DNA of 56,790 bases from Acidimicrobiia bacterium. Lineage in GTDB: Bacteria > Actinomycetota > Acidimicrobiia > Spongiisociales > JAENVV01. This document shows, piece by piece, positions 17,780 through 27,139 of the stretch (its first letter is position 1; every line of letters starts with the position of its first letter). A program made the position numbers and the translations under genes. Location: positions 1-56,790 of the forward strand of contig JAENVV010000102.1 in the NCBI GenBank assembly GCA_016650365.1, written 5' to 3'. Below the pieces are notes generated by a model, which saw only the letters and a list, made by a program, of their open reading frames with translations, did no database searches and had not been told where the DNA came from.

Positions 17780-18417
17780 CCCAACCACCCCATGGCGACC
17801 ATCCGCTCGACGACGGCCCCATTACGGTATGAGAAGTACTTGTCGTCGCAACCGGTGCAGCCACCGAATTCCTCGAAAACCAACCCTGGAAGGCGGCGCT
17901 TTGACTCAGCCATCAGATCCACCGATACGGTACCCCAGGTGGTGAGTGCTCGCGAGTCGGGAAAGACGGCCGCAACCTCGGGGCCGACCTCGTAGCAACA
18001 CCGTCTCATTCCCGGTCCCGCCGTCACGCGATGTGGTGAGCTTCCCAGAGCACCCATAGCCTCAACGGTTGCTTCCAGGACCCCGGCATCAAGACCTCGC
18101 CAACCGGCGTGGGCGACCCCAATTACACCGGTACCTTCAAAAACCAAACCAAGACAGTCGGCCGTGAATATCGCTACCGGGAGGCCCGTCGTTCGAGTGA
18201 CCAGAGCATCGGCATCTCCGTGTATGCCGGGTTCGGTAGCCACGACCACTCGCCCGGCGTGCACCTGATTGACGGTCGCCCATTCGGTAGCGACCTGATG
18301 CTTCAGGCTGAATCGTCGTCGATCGCCTTGCCTCAGGTCGCCATCGCTGGCAACCGAGAATGCGTGGTGCGTGGCACTACCCCTGGACAAAACTCGGAAT
18401 CTCGAAATCACCGTCAT
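17776..18417 (-). CDS. pgeF: PgeF/YfiH purine nucleosidase-oxidase-like (laccase-domain) protein
   Basis: A 213-residue DUF152 protein. The three conserved metal ligands are present: His in VNQVHAG, Cys in TADCLGLVF and His in VAHAGWRGL. Members remove wrongly incorporated amino acids from peptidoglycan precursors (E. coli PgeF) or act on purine nucleosides, so a quality-control role beside mur genes is plausible. The frame is open to 18507. I prefer the ATG at 18417, which still overlaps the ftsZ 3' end by 41 nt; a TTG at 18390 is another option. Confidence 0.85.
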   Translation of the reverse strand: MTVISRFRVLSRGSATHHAFSVASDGDLRQGDRRRFSLKHQVATEWATVNQVHAGRVVVATEPGIHGDADALVTRTTGLPVAIFTADCLGLVFEGTGVIGVAHAGWRGLDAGVLEATVEAMGALGSSPHRVTAGPGMRRCCYEVGPEVAAVFPDSRALTTWGTVSVDLMAESKRRLPGLVFEEFGGCTGCDDKYFSYRNGAVVERMVAMGWLG

Positions 18418-19429
18418 CAGATGGGCGTGGGCGACTGGCCGACGGAGTAAAACTCCCGGAGGCCAGCCCTCGCTGGCGCGAACCTTTGCCGTCGAACCCG
18501 GCAGCAATTACGGTCACCCGCATGTCTTGTCCGAGTGCGTCGTCGATAATGGCCCCGAAAATGATCTCAGCCTCGGTGTCGGACGACTCCGCCACGACGG
18601 TTGCCGCGGCGTTGACCTCGTGGAGTGTCATGGATGACGGGCCGGCGATCGAGAGCAGAACTCCGCGAGCACCGTCCATGGAGGTTTCGAGTAGCGGTGA
18701 GGCAATCGCCCTGGCCGCAGCCTGAATGGCCCGGTCGTCGCCGGTGGCCTGACCGATACCCATGACTGCCGTGCCGGCGTCCTGCATGATTGTCTTCACA
18801 TCGGCAAAGTCGACATTGATCAGTCCCGGAGTCGTGATGAGGTCGGTGATGCCCGCCACTCCTGAAGTTAGGATCTCATCGGCCATTCGGAAGGCTTCGA
18901 TGATCGGCATCTTCGGATCAGCCACCTCAAGCAACCGATTATTCGGGATGACGATCAGCGTATCGACTGCCTCGCGTAGGTTCTGAATTCCCTGTTCGGC
19001 CTGAAGGGAGCGACGACGACCTTCGAACCCGAAGGGACGGGTGACGACGCCTACCGTCAAGGCTCCAAGGCTGCGGGCGACATCGGCTACAACCGGGGCT
19101 CCTCCGGTACCCGTACCACCACCCTCACCGGCGGTGACGAAGACCATGTCGGCCCCTTTGATGACTTCTTCGAGTTCCTCGCGGTGGGCTTCGGCTGCTG
19201 CCCTTCCAACCTCCGGGTTGGCACCGGCGCCGAGGCCTCTGGTGATGTCACGTCCAAGGTCGAGCTTGACGTCGGCATCGGACATCAACAACGCTTGAGC
19301 ATCTGTATTGACGGCGATGAACTCAACGCCGCGAATGCCGGCTTCAATCATGCGATTGACGGCATTTACGCCACCGCCACCGACACCTACGACTTTGATT
19401 ACGGCAAGATAATTTTGAGGTGAACTCAT
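18377..19429 (-). CDS. ftsZ: Cell division protein FtsZ
   Basis: A 350-residue tubulin-like GTPase. It has the N-terminal nucleotide site [19 protein letters not shown], the tubulin signature GGGTGTG and the NVDFADV T7-loop region with the catalytic aspartate. A linker rich in Ser, Arg and Pro is followed by the C-terminal peptide [12 protein letters not shown], the SepF-binding tail. It polymerises into the Z ring. The ATG at 19429 is preferred (GGAGAC upstream; homology begins there) over the open frame to 19465. Confidence 0.97.
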   Translation of the reverse strand: MSSPQNYLAVIKVVGVGGGGVNAVNRMIEAGIRGVEFIAVNTDAQALLMSDADVKLDLGRDITRGLGAGANPEVGRAAAEAHREELEEVIKGADMVFVTAGEGGGTGTGGAPVVADVARSLGALTVGVVTRPFGFEGRRRSLQAEQGIQNLREAVDTLIVIPNNRLLEVADPKMPIIEAFRMADEILTSGVAGITDLITTPGLINVDFADVKTIMQDAGTAVMGIGQATGDDRAIQAAARAIASPLLETSMDGARGVLLSIAGPSSMTLHEVNAAATVVAESSDTEAEIIFGAIIDDALGQDMRVTVIAAGFDGKGSRQRGLASGSFTPSASRPRPSDDGDFEIPSFVQG

Positions 19430-19521
19430 GGTTTTGTCTCCGGGGAAAGCGGGGTTCAATCTCAACCTAACCCCTAATCTTTCAACCGTAAAGTGTATAG
19501 AGCTAACCCTCTAGTAGAGGT
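19430..19521 (-). promoter_or_regulatory. ftsQ-ftsZ intergenic region, possible ftsZ promoter
   Basis: This 92-nt gap is the second largest within the dcw cluster. On the minus strand it holds a TATACA hexamer and a TTTACG-N17-TAGGTT arrangement. A small palindrome, CCTCTA-G-TAGAGG, sits next to the ftsQ stop. The gap and AT content suggest a separate ftsZ promoter, but no box is strong. Confidence 0.3.
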
Positions 19522-20298
19522 TCAGGGTGCCGGGGAGGGGTTCGCTGAATCCGCCTCCGGGACCATCACGGTCGGGCGGGTCGGGGCAATCACGTTGATG
19601 AGCGACCCGGTCGGCTGCCCTTCGAGGATCACGGCTGCCAGAGACCTCGCCTTTTGATCCATTTCGATAGGCCCCCCCAGCCGGACGGTGAAGCCATCGA
19701 CATCGGCCCATAGTTCACCGTCGATCTGGCTCACCACCGCTGGCATGCCCTGCCAAGCGGCCAGGAACCGGATCGCGGCAAGGTCGAATACCTCGGTAAT
19801 CCGTTCCCCCACCTCCACCGGATCGGCAGACGCCAACACCCGTCCGCGAGTGGCAACGTCAACCTCACCAACAGCTGCGAGGACCATGCCGTCCACGGCG
19901 ACCACCACATCACCGGTTCGATGCTCAAGGACGGCTACCGGAACACGCTCGATCAACACCACTTCGATCGTGTTGGGAAAAACCTTCCTGACGGCCACAT
20001 CGGCCACGTAGGGGTTGGCGCGCAGAGCCACCTCGGCCGACCCCGTGCTGACCAGGAGAAGCGGTTCGCCGCTGGTAATCCCTACTTCGGCCAAAATGGA
20101 GTCGACGGGCGTGTTGAAAGCCCCGTCGACCGCGATCGCCTCGATCGATAAAGCAGGCGACTTTACAACCCACACGGCTGTCGCCAAAAGGGCAACGACC
20201 ATAAGGATCCAGACCACCCGACGAGCGCTGACCCGGGATCGGTTCACCTGCACCACGCGACGGCGCGCCTCGATGCGCGGGTCCACCGATTGGCTCAT
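19522..20298 (-). CDS. ftsQ: Divisome protein FtsQ (DivIB)
   Basis: A 258-residue bitopic protein. A basic cytoplasmic N terminus (about residues 1-27) precedes a transmembrane helix (VVWILMVVALLATAVWVV). An extracytoplasmic POTRA domain starts SIEAIAVDGAFNTPVDSIL, followed by the beta domain with PNTIEVVLIERVPVAVLE. FtsQ links FtsL/FtsB to the septal synthase. The start ATG overlaps the murB stop by 4 nt (ATGA). Confidence 0.92.
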   Translation of the reverse strand: MSQSVDPRIEARRRVVQVNRSRVSARRVVWILMVVALLATAVWVVKSPALSIEAIAVDGAFNTPVDSILAEVGITSGEPLLLVSTGSAEVALRANPYVADVAVRKVFPNTIEVVLIERVPVAVLEHRTGDVVVAVDGMVLAAVGEVDVATRGRVLASADPVEVGERITEVFDLAAIRFLAAWQGMPAVVSQIDGELWADVDGFTVRLGGPIEMDQKARSLAAVILEGQPTGSLINVIAPTRPTVMVPEADSANPSPAP

Positions 20299-21176
20299 TC
20301 CTCAAACCCCACAAACACCATCTCCGGGACCAACCAAACACCGGTCCGCTCATGAACCAATGACTGGATCAACGAAACCAGGCCGTGGATATCCCGGGCG
20401 GTCGCTCCGGTCTCTGCGACAAAAAAATTGGCGTGTTTCGTCGACACCGACACCTGGCCTACCCGGGTACCCTTTAGCCCGAGATCATCGATGATCCGGC
20501 CGGCCGCATCACCTTTCGGGTTCTTGAACACGCTGCCTGCATTGTGGGTGCCACCCGGTTGGTGGTCTCGTCGCCAGCGGGTGATCTCTCGCATGGCATC
20601 TTCGATCTCCTCGGGATCACCCGGTGACCCGGCAAACTGGCCCGCCAGCACGATCTCGTGCGAATTCAGGTTCGACGATCGGTATTGATAGTCAAAGGTG
20701 GCGGGTTCCCGCTCGGTGGCAACCCCGGTTCGCAGGTCGAACACCGTTGCTGACGTCAACGTGCTGGAGATGTCACTTCCGAAGCAGCCGGCGTTCATGC
20801 GGATGGCGCCTCCCACCGACCCGGGAACCCCGACCATCCAGGCGAATCCTCCGATCCCGGCTTTGGCAGCCGCCCTGGCAACCGCCGGTAACGGAACAGT
20901 CGATCCGGCCGAGACGTCATAACCCTTCAGGTCAATGCCCGAGAAAGCAGCTCCGAGTCGAATGACCAATCCAGGGAATCCCTCATCGGCCACGACGAGG
21001 TTCGAGCCCCTCCCAATCACGAGAACCGGCCCGTCGTAGGGACTCACGGCTTCGAGATCGTTTATCTGGTCAGCGTCAAGCAGCCAGCGCGCCGGACCGC
21101 CGACCTTGTAGGTGGTCAACGGTCCCAGGTCGACACCCTCACGCACCGTTCCTTTCAGCACCAGGTCAGTCAACAT
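20295..21176 (-). CDS. murB: UDP-N-acetylenolpyruvoylglucosamine reductase
   Basis: A 293-residue FAD enzyme that reduces UDP-GlcNAc-enolpyruvate to UDP-MurNAc. Seen are TTYKVGGPARWL, the FAD-binding GRGSNLVVAD, GVPGSVGGAIRMNAGCFG, the YRSS loop and GSVFKNPKGDAAGRIID with the proton-donor serine. The C terminus contains HANFFV and the catalytic glutamate near PEMVFVG. The ATG at 21176 gives an 11-nt overlap with murC; the open frame extends to 21212. Confidence 0.95.
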   Translation of the reverse strand: MLTDLVLKGTVREGVDLGPLTTYKVGGPARWLLDADQINDLEAVSPYDGPVLVIGRGSNLVVADEGFPGLVIRLGAAFSGIDLKGYDVSAGSTVPLPAVARAAAKAGIGGFAWMVGVPGSVGGAIRMNAGCFGSDISSTLTSATVFDLRTGVATEREPATFDYQYRSSNLNSHEIVLAGQFAGSPGDPEEIEDAMREITRWRRDHQPGGTHNAGSVFKNPKGDAAGRIIDDLGLKGTRVGQVSVSTKHANFFVAETGATARDIHGLVSLIQSLVHERTGVWLVPEMVFVGFEE

Positions 21177-22539
21177 CCCGATGACCCCCAGCCAGTAACA
21201 CGGCAAGCTCATCAGGAATGGTTGTAATGTCGCCGGCTCCCATGGTCAGAACCAGGTCACCGGGTTCCACCCGATCCGCCAGGTAGGCGGCCAGGTCGGC
21301 TCGATGGGCAACATATTCGACCGTGCCACCCATTGAAGCCATTGCAGCATCGGCCACCAGCCGCCCGGTTACCCCAGGCAACGGTGTTTCGCGGGCCGCA
21401 TACACGTCCGTAACGACCACCCGATCCGCTACAGACAGTGCCATCCCGAACTCTCGCGAAAACCGCGCGGTCCGTGAGTACAGATGCGGTTGGAACACTG
21501 CCCAAATGTTTTTCCATTCGCCCTGGCGGGCGGCGCGCAGATCGGCCGCCACCTCGGTGGGATGGTGGGCATAGCTGTCGATGATCGTAACGCCGGCAAC
21601 CGTTCCGCGATGCTCGAACCTTCGGTGAGTACCTTGAAAAACGTTCAACGCTTCGGCAGCTCGACCGACGTCGAACCCCATCTCACCAAGCACGGAAAGG
21701 ACACCCGCCGCATTGGAAACGTTGTGAAGACCGGGAACGGCGACAGACACCGTCCCCGCCCACGAGGTACTTTTGAGAGAGAAGCCAGTTCCGTGGCGGC
21801 CCTCAACGATATCGCTGATAACCCAGTCAGCCGACTCCGACAGGCCATACGTGGTGGCGCCGGTGCGTTCGGCCAACCGGCGTCCACCCGGGTCGTCGCG
21901 GTTGACCGTGACCGGGCCATCCGTATTGCGAACAACCTCTGCGAAGGCATCTTCCAAGCGGTACAAGGTCTCGTAGTAATCGAGGTGTTCCTCCTCGACA
22001 TTCGTCACGGTCAAGCCAGAGAGATGTAGCGATTGGAAGGTGCCAAAGGCTTCATCGGCCTCGATAACCAGCAATTCCCGGTTGCCAAGGTGGGCATTGG
22101 TATTCATATCGGTCAGCATCCCACCGACCAGAAATGAGGGATCAACCCCCAGGACTCGCAGACAGGCGATCATCATGGCGGTCGAGGTTGTCTTGCCATG
22201 GGTACCGGTGGCTCCAATCGTGTTCATCGACGATGTAACCGCGTCCAGCAACTGCGGCCGGCGCCACCGTTCGATGCCCAGATCACGAGCAGTCGTCCAT
22301 TCAAGATCGTGGTCCGGAACCGCCGACGAGGCAACTACAAGTTCGGCTGTTCCCATACGAACGGGGTCGGAGCCCTCCCAGACCTCGATCCCGGCATCAC
22401 TCAACGAATCGAAGGCGGGGCCTCGCCGAAGGTCGGATCCGGTCACCGAGTGCCCGAGCTGGGCCAGGAGCTTGGCGAGACCGCTCATACCGGCTCCGCC
22501 GACGCCGATAATGTGGACCGACCGGGCAATCTCAATCAT
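21166..22539 (-). CDS. murC: UDP-N-acetylmuramate--L-alanine ligase
   Basis: A 457-residue Mur ligase adding the first amino acid to UDP-MurNAc. The N-terminal Rossmann motif is SVHIIGVGGAGMSGLAKLLA. The ATP P-loop is GATGTHGKTTSTAM, followed by IEADEAFGTF, NVEEEHLDYY and the C-terminal IDSYAHHPTEVAADL. The ATG at 22539 overlaps murG by 8 nt. The 37 residues encoded upstream in frame lie inside murG and do not look like MurC. Confidence 0.96.
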   Translation of the reverse strand: MIEIARSVHIIGVGGAGMSGLAKLLAQLGHSVTGSDLRRGPAFDSLSDAGIEVWEGSDPVRMGTAELVVASSAVPDHDLEWTTARDLGIERWRRPQLLDAVTSSMNTIGATGTHGKTTSTAMMIACLRVLGVDPSFLVGGMLTDMNTNAHLGNRELLVIEADEAFGTFQSLHLSGLTVTNVEEEHLDYYETLYRLEDAFAEVVRNTDGPVTVNRDDPGGRRLAERTGATTYGLSESADWVISDIVEGRHGTGFSLKSTSWAGTVSVAVPGLHNVSNAAGVLSVLGEMGFDVGRAAEALNVFQGTHRRFEHRGTVAGVTIIDSYAHHPTEVAADLRAARQGEWKNIWAVFQPHLYSRTARFSREFGMALSVADRVVVTDVYAARETPLPGVTGRLVADAAMASMGGTVEYVAHRADLAAYLADRVEPGDLVLTMGAGDITTIPDELAVLLAGGHRDVD

Positions 22540-23611
22540 GGGCGGCCACCAACCGTTTGGCGATATCGTCAGCCGCATGCGGGCGTCCGAGCTCTTTTGA
22601 CCGCTCTGCCATTTCAGTAATCCGCTCGGTGTCACCGATGATTTCGACAATCCGCTCTGCTATATCATTGAGCTCGTCTTCACTCGCCACGATCGCCCCT
22701 CCCGCTTCTTCGACAAATCGAGCAGTGGCGAGTTGGTGCCCCTTGCTTCCGAAGTCCCCTGGCACCAGGATGGCGGGCGTCCCGGTGGCCGTTATCTCGG
22801 CAACCATGCCGCCTGCTCTCGCCAGTAGAAGATCGGATGCCGCGAAGAAAAAGCCCATAGATGGCTCGAATGGTACGACCTTCCACGGTATTTCGAAGGG
22901 ATTGGGCTGGGCCGACACGGTGTCACCGTGCAGGGTTCCCGTGAGATGAAGGATTTGAATGTCTGGACCGCTCCAGGCTCGTACTAGCGATTGTACGGCC
23001 TCATTGAGGACCCCGGCTCCGAGGCTGCCTCCCACCACGCCAAGGACAGGTGTATCGGAGTTGAGCCCGTAGCGTTCGAGCGCCAGGGGTCGCAGCCGGG
23101 TGCGGTCGAATTCAACGAACTCGGATCGGAGCGGATTACCGGTGTATACCCCGTTGGGAAGTCCCTCGGTGATTGGGAAAGAAGTGAAAGCGTCAACCGC
23201 CCACCGGCTCATTAGCCGATTTGCCAGGCCGGCGTGGGCGTTCTGCTCTTGGACGAAGAAGGGAACCGATGCCCGGCGCGCCGCCCAGCCGGCCGGAACC
23301 GTTACATAGCCTCCTGTCGCGATCACCACCTTGACCGATCGCTGACGAAGCTCTTCGGCGATCGTCGTCGCAGCTCGGTGTACGAGGACCGGAATTCCCA
23401 GGTTGGCAGAACTAAAGGATCGTTTGAGCCCTCGAAGCTCGACCTGCACGAAGTCGTAGCCCGCGTCAGGCACGGCCTTGGCCTCGAACCGTGCGCCACC
23501 GAAGAAGACGATCTCTTCCCGTCCGACACCGGTGCGCTCCAGCGCTTCGGCTATCGCCAGTCCTGGAAAGACATGGCCACCCGTCCCTGCCGCTGCGATG
23601 CCATAACTCAT
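22532..23611 (-). CDS. murG: Lipid II synthase MurG
   Basis: A 359-residue GT-B glycosyltransferase adding GlcNAc to lipid I. It has the N-terminal loop AGTGGHVFPGLAIAEAL, the membrane-facing segment QEQNAHAGLANRLM and VVGGSLGAGVLNEAV. The UDP-GlcNAc region is LARAGGMVAEITATGTPAILVP then GHQLATARFVEEAGGA. The usual asparagine of the HQxxNA signature is threonine here. The start overlaps the ftsW stop (ATGA). Confidence 0.94.
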   Translation of the reverse strand: MSYGIAAAGTGGHVFPGLAIAEALERTGVGREEIVFFGGARFEAKAVPDAGYDFVQVELRGLKRSFSSANLGIPVLVHRAATTIAEELRQRSVKVVIATGGYVTVPAGWAARRASVPFFVQEQNAHAGLANRLMSRWAVDAFTSFPITEGLPNGVYTGNPLRSEFVEFDRTRLRPLALERYGLNSDTPVLGVVGGSLGAGVLNEAVQSLVRAWSGPDIQILHLTGTLHGDTVSAQPNPFEIPWKVVPFEPSMGFFFAASDLLLARAGGMVAEITATGTPAILVPGDFGSKGHQLATARFVEEAGGAIVASEDELNDIAERIVEIIGDTERITEMAERSKELGRPHAADDIAKRLVAAHD

Positions 23612-24783
23612 CGTTTGGCGTGCATCCCGCCAGCCCGACCTTGACCGGCAATATTGATGAGAACGCCGGCACTTGCCATGGCCATCACGATGGCGGTGCC
23701 ACCGTATGAGACGAACGGAAGAGCGATTCCAGAAATCGGGAGGGCACCAACCACCCCGCCGATATTGACAACGGCCTGAGCACAGATCCAGGCGGTGATG
23801 CCGATCGCCAGCAGGCGGCCGAAGCTATCGCGGGCCCGGAGGGCGGTCACGGCTCCCAACAGGGTGAGACACGCCAGCATCCCGAGCACAAAAATTGCCC
23901 CTGCAAAACCCATCTCCTCTCCAATGATGGCAAAGATGAAATCCGTGTGGGCATTGGGAAGGTACAACCACCGCGCCCGGCTTTGCCCGAGTCCGATCCC
24001 GAACACTCCTCCCGTTCCGAGTGCGTTCAGGCTCTGATTGAGCTGCCACCCTGACCCGAGGACATCGGGATCGGCCGCAAGAAAGGACGTAACCCTCTCA
24101 AGGCGATACGGCTGGCTCACCGCAAGAAGAGTGGCTCCGGCCACGCCGATGGCCCCGGTGAAGGTGACGAAACGCAGCGGCGTGACAGAGGCGACGATGA
24201 TCGCCATGCCGGCAACCGAGACCACAAGGGCCGTACCAAAATCTGGTTCAAAGACCAGCAAGGTACCAGTGAGCCCGATCGTCACCGCCACCGGCACGAT
24301 GAAGTGGCCGAACTCACCGAGGAGCTTCCGCTTCTTTGTGAAGACCGAAGCAAGCATGACCGGCAGACCGAATTTGGACAGCTCAGAGGGCTGGAAGCCG
24401 ATCGGTCCTATTTCGATCCATCGCGTGGCGCCCCCCACTTTCTGACCGAGAAACAGCACTGCTATCAGGCCGGCGACCGATACCAGATAGATCCACGGGG
24501 CGAACCTGGCGTACCACTGGTATGGCGTCTTGGCAGCAGTCACCATGACAACTATTCCAATCGCCACCCATCCTGCCTGACGCTTGAAGAAGTAGATCCG
24601 CTCAAGGTCGGTGTCGAGGGCTATCACCGACGATGCAGATAGGGTCGCGCCGAGGCCAATGACTACCAACAACCCGACGATGACCACGATGAAGACGGAA
24701 ACCCGATGGTTGGCGAGGGTGGCGTCGGCTCGCTTTCGGGCCGATTGGCGGACCTTGGCAATGGACGTTACGGCTGCAGTCAT
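23608..24783 (-). CDS. ftsW: SEDS peptidoglycan polymerase FtsW
   Basis: A 391-residue integral membrane protein of about 10 helices. Family marks are KYPVW-equivalent loops, GIGLGQSRARWLYLPNAHTDF with the catalytic-region aspartate, IFAIIGEEMGF and the C-terminal PFVSYGGTAIV. It polymerises lipid II at the septum with its cognate class B PBP, here encoded in the same cluster (ftsI). The start overlaps the murD stop (ATGA). Confidence 0.94.
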   Translation of the reverse strand: MTAAVTSIAKVRQSARKRADATLANHRVSVFIVVIVGLLVVIGLGATLSASSVIALDTDLERIYFFKRQAGWVAIGIVVMVTAAKTPYQWYARFAPWIYLVSVAGLIAVLFLGQKVGGATRWIEIGPIGFQPSELSKFGLPVMLASVFTKKRKLLGEFGHFIVPVAVTIGLTGTLLVFEPDFGTALVVSVAGMAIIVASVTPLRFVTFTGAIGVAGATLLAVSQPYRLERVTSFLAADPDVLGSGWQLNQSLNALGTGGVFGIGLGQSRARWLYLPNAHTDFIFAIIGEEMGFAGAIFVLGMLACLTLLGAVTALRARDSFGRLLAIGITAWICAQAVVNIGGVVGALPISGIALPFVSYGGTAIVMAMASAGVLINIAGQGRAGGMHAKR

Positions 24784-26075
24784 GCGGCTTCTCCCTGAAA
24801 CGATTTGACGGCGGCCTCGAAGGCCTCTCCACGGGCTTCATATGAGGTGAACATGTCGAAACTTGCACAGCCGGGTGCCAAAAGCACCGTGTCGCCTGGC
24901 TCAGCGACCGCCGCGGCCGCCGCTACGGCCTCGTCGAGAGAGCCGACGAGGACCCCATCGCCCGTCCAGTGGGAAAGCAACTGAGGAGCTGCCTCTCCCA
25001 GAGCGATGAGGTATTTGATAGACGGCACTTGCGTCATCGGCGCCAGATCCAGCCCTTTGTTTCGGCCGCCGGCTATCAGGATGACCGATTGATACGCTTC
25101 GCATGCGGCCACCGCGGCGTGCGGATTGGTCGCTTTCGAGTCATTGATCCAGGACACCTCGTTCCATACCCCGATCCGGGTCCGACGATGATGACCCGGT
25201 TGGAAGGTCATCAGTACGTCTCGAACCGCCTCTGGCAATGCGCCGAGATTCTCGGCGGCTACGGCGGCAGCCGTCATGTCAAGGAGATAGGCAACGTCTT
25301 TTACCCGGAGTGCCGTGAGCGGGATCGAACTTCCGATGGTTGTGAGCACGCCATCGCGAACCCCGTATCCACCCGCGGGAGCGCTTTTGCCACTGATAGG
25401 GATAACCCGTCCCTTCGCCCCGGCTGCCAGTTGCGTCGCTCCAGCATCATCGACGTCGAATATGAGCACATCCTCTGCCCCGGCGTTCTCAAAGATCCGG
25501 GCCTTGGCGGAGGCGTACGCTTCGTACGATCCGTGCCAGTCGAGATGATCGTCGGCGACGTTGAGTAACACTGCGACTGCTGGCCGGAAGGTGTCTATGA
25601 ATCGAAGTTGGAAACTGGAGACTTCGATCACGACGCGATCCCAATCCTGGTCGGCGACATCGGACAAGCCGAGCCCAATGTTGCCGGCAGCTACCACGTT
25701 GAGTCCGGACGCCGCCAGGATCTCGGCGGTGAGCGCGGTAACGGTGGTCTTCCCATTCGTTCCCGTAACCGCCGCGTACGGGGCCCGCAGTACCCGCGAT
25801 GCCCACTCGATTTCACTGATGATGGGTACCCCTGCCGAAAGCGTTTCGACAATCGGATCCGACGATTCCGCCAGCCCGGGAGACGTCACAACCACATCGA
25901 CTCCGTCGAGCATTGAGGCCGCCCAGGAATCGGAGACGACTCTGAATCCGTCGGCGCGCAGCAGTTGAGCGTTTTCGCCATCTGTCTCAAAGATTTCAAC
26001 GTCATACCCCAGGCGTCGGCCCAGACCGGCGGCGGATCGTCCGGAGACTCCCCCACCCAGGATCAACAATCTCAT
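24780..26075 (-). CDS. murD: UDP-N-acetylmuramoylalanine--D-glutamate ligase
   Basis: A 431-residue Mur ligase adding D-Glu. It starts MRLLILGGGVSGRSAAGLGR. The P-loop is VTGTNGKTTVTALTAEI, followed by NVADDHLDWHGSYEAYASAK, the C-terminal INDSKATNPHAAVAA and LIAGGRNKGLDL. The frame stays open for about 195 codons upstream, inside mraY. The ATG at 26075 is right because it overlaps the mraY stop (ATGA) and matches where family homology begins. Confidence 0.95.
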   Translation of the reverse strand: MRLLILGGGVSGRSAAGLGRRLGYDVEIFETDGENAQLLRADGFRVVSDSWAASMLDGVDVVVTSPGLAESSDPIVETLSAGVPIISEIEWASRVLRAPYAAVTGTNGKTTVTALTAEILAASGLNVVAAGNIGLGLSDVADQDWDRVVIEVSSFQLRFIDTFRPAVAVLLNVADDHLDWHGSYEAYASAKARIFENAGAEDVLIFDVDDAGATQLAAGAKGRVIPISGKSAPAGGYGVRDGVLTTIGSSIPLTALRVKDVAYLLDMTAAAVAAENLGALPEAVRDVLMTFQPGHHRRTRIGVWNEVSWINDSKATNPHAAVAACEAYQSVILIAGGRNKGLDLAPMTQVPSIKYLIALGEAAPQLLSHWTGDGVLVGSLDEAVAAAAAVAEPGDTVLLAPGCASFDMFTSYEARGEAFEAAVKSFQGEAA

Positions 26076-27139
26076 GGGATACCACCTGAAGTCACAAAGT
26101 CGCCATAGAAGATGCCAAGACCGGCCGCTACGCATAGGGCCCCGATAATCCAGAATCGGATGATGATCGTCGTTTCCGGCCATCCGAGCATCTCGAAGTG
26201 ATGGTGGATCGGCGCCATTCGAAAGATCCGTTTTCCGGTGCTCTTGAAGGACGCGACCTGCAAAATGACACTCAGCGTTTCCATGACGAACAGGCCGCCG
26301 AGGATCGGTAACAGAAGGTGCGTGTTCGTTAGGAGAGCCAGAGCTGCCATGGCTCCACCGAGGGATTGTGAACCAACGTCGCCCATGAAGATCCTCGCCG
26401 GAGCCGCGTTCCACCACAAGAACCCGAGAGTCGCTCCTGACAATGCGGCCGCAAAACGGGCCAGATCGAGCGCCGAGAGGTCTTGCGCGATGAAACGTCC
26501 ATAGAACTCGGGATTTCGAAAGATCCAGAACGACATCACCATATAGGCACCGAATACCAGGGCACTGGAGCCTGATGCGAGCCCGTCGAGGCCGTCCGTG
26601 ATGTTGACGGCGTTGGCTGTGGCAGTGAGCATAAACAGTGCCCAGAGGACAAACGCCCACACCGGAATGGACCAGTCGAGCGAGCGCGTAAACGAAATCT
26701 CCAACGAGAAATCCGTACGGGTGAGTACAAACACGAAAATGGCCGCAATCGCCAACTGCCCGGCAAACTTGCCAGAGGACGAGAGCCCCAGGTTCCGTTC
26801 CTTCGATACCTTCTGGAAGTCGTCCAGAAATCCGATGATGCCCATCCCGAGGAAGGCCAGCATCACAAGACCACCTCCCACGGTGAACCCACCAAACTCA
26901 AGGCCGCCTCCGGCACTCCCCGGAGCGAGCGACCAATGAGACCCGACATAGCCCACCACAACGGCCGCGATGATCACGAGCCCACCCATGGTCGGTGTCC
27001 CGTGTTTGTGGCTATGGCCCTCTACTTCTTCCTGAATGAACTGACCAATGTTCCGGGCACGCAGGATCCGGATCGCCGGACTGGTGGCAAACAGAGCCAC
27101 GAAGAACCCGAGAGCTGCCGCCACAAACATGGTGATCAT
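26072..27139 (-). CDS. mraY: Phospho-N-acetylmuramoyl-pentapeptide transferase
   Basis: A 355-residue, roughly 10-helix membrane enzyme forming lipid I from UDP-MurNAc-pentapeptide and undecaprenyl phosphate. Seen are KHGTPTMGG, the acidic motif FLDDFQKVSKERNLGLS, NAVNITDGLDGLASG and the cytoplasmic MAPIHHHFEMLGWPET. It directly follows murE with an ATGA overlap. In most dcw clusters murF lies between them. Confidence 0.95.
   Translation of the reverse strand: MITMFVAAALGFFVALFATSPAIRILRARNIGQFIQEEVEGHSHKHGTPTMGGLVIIAAVVVGYVGSHWSLAPGSAGGGLEFGGFTVGGGLVMLAFLGMGIIGFLDDFQKVSKERNLGLSSSGKFAGQLAIAAIFVFVLTRTDFSLEISFTRSLDWSIPVWAFVLWALFMLTATANAVNITDGLDGLASGSSALVFGAYMVMSFWIFRNPEFYGRFIAQDLSALDLARFAAALSGATLGFLWWNAAPARIFMGDVGSQSLGGAMAALALLTNTHLLLPILGGLFVMETLSVILQVASFKSTGKRIFRMAPIHHHFEMLGWPETTIIIRFWIIGALCVAAGLGIFYGDFVTSGGIP

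Noticed and set aside
26076-26660. 195-codon in-frame extension upstream of murD, suggesting a fusion
   Set aside because: It lies wholly inside mraY in another frame and has no domain. The ATGA overlap at 26075 gives a standard MurD.
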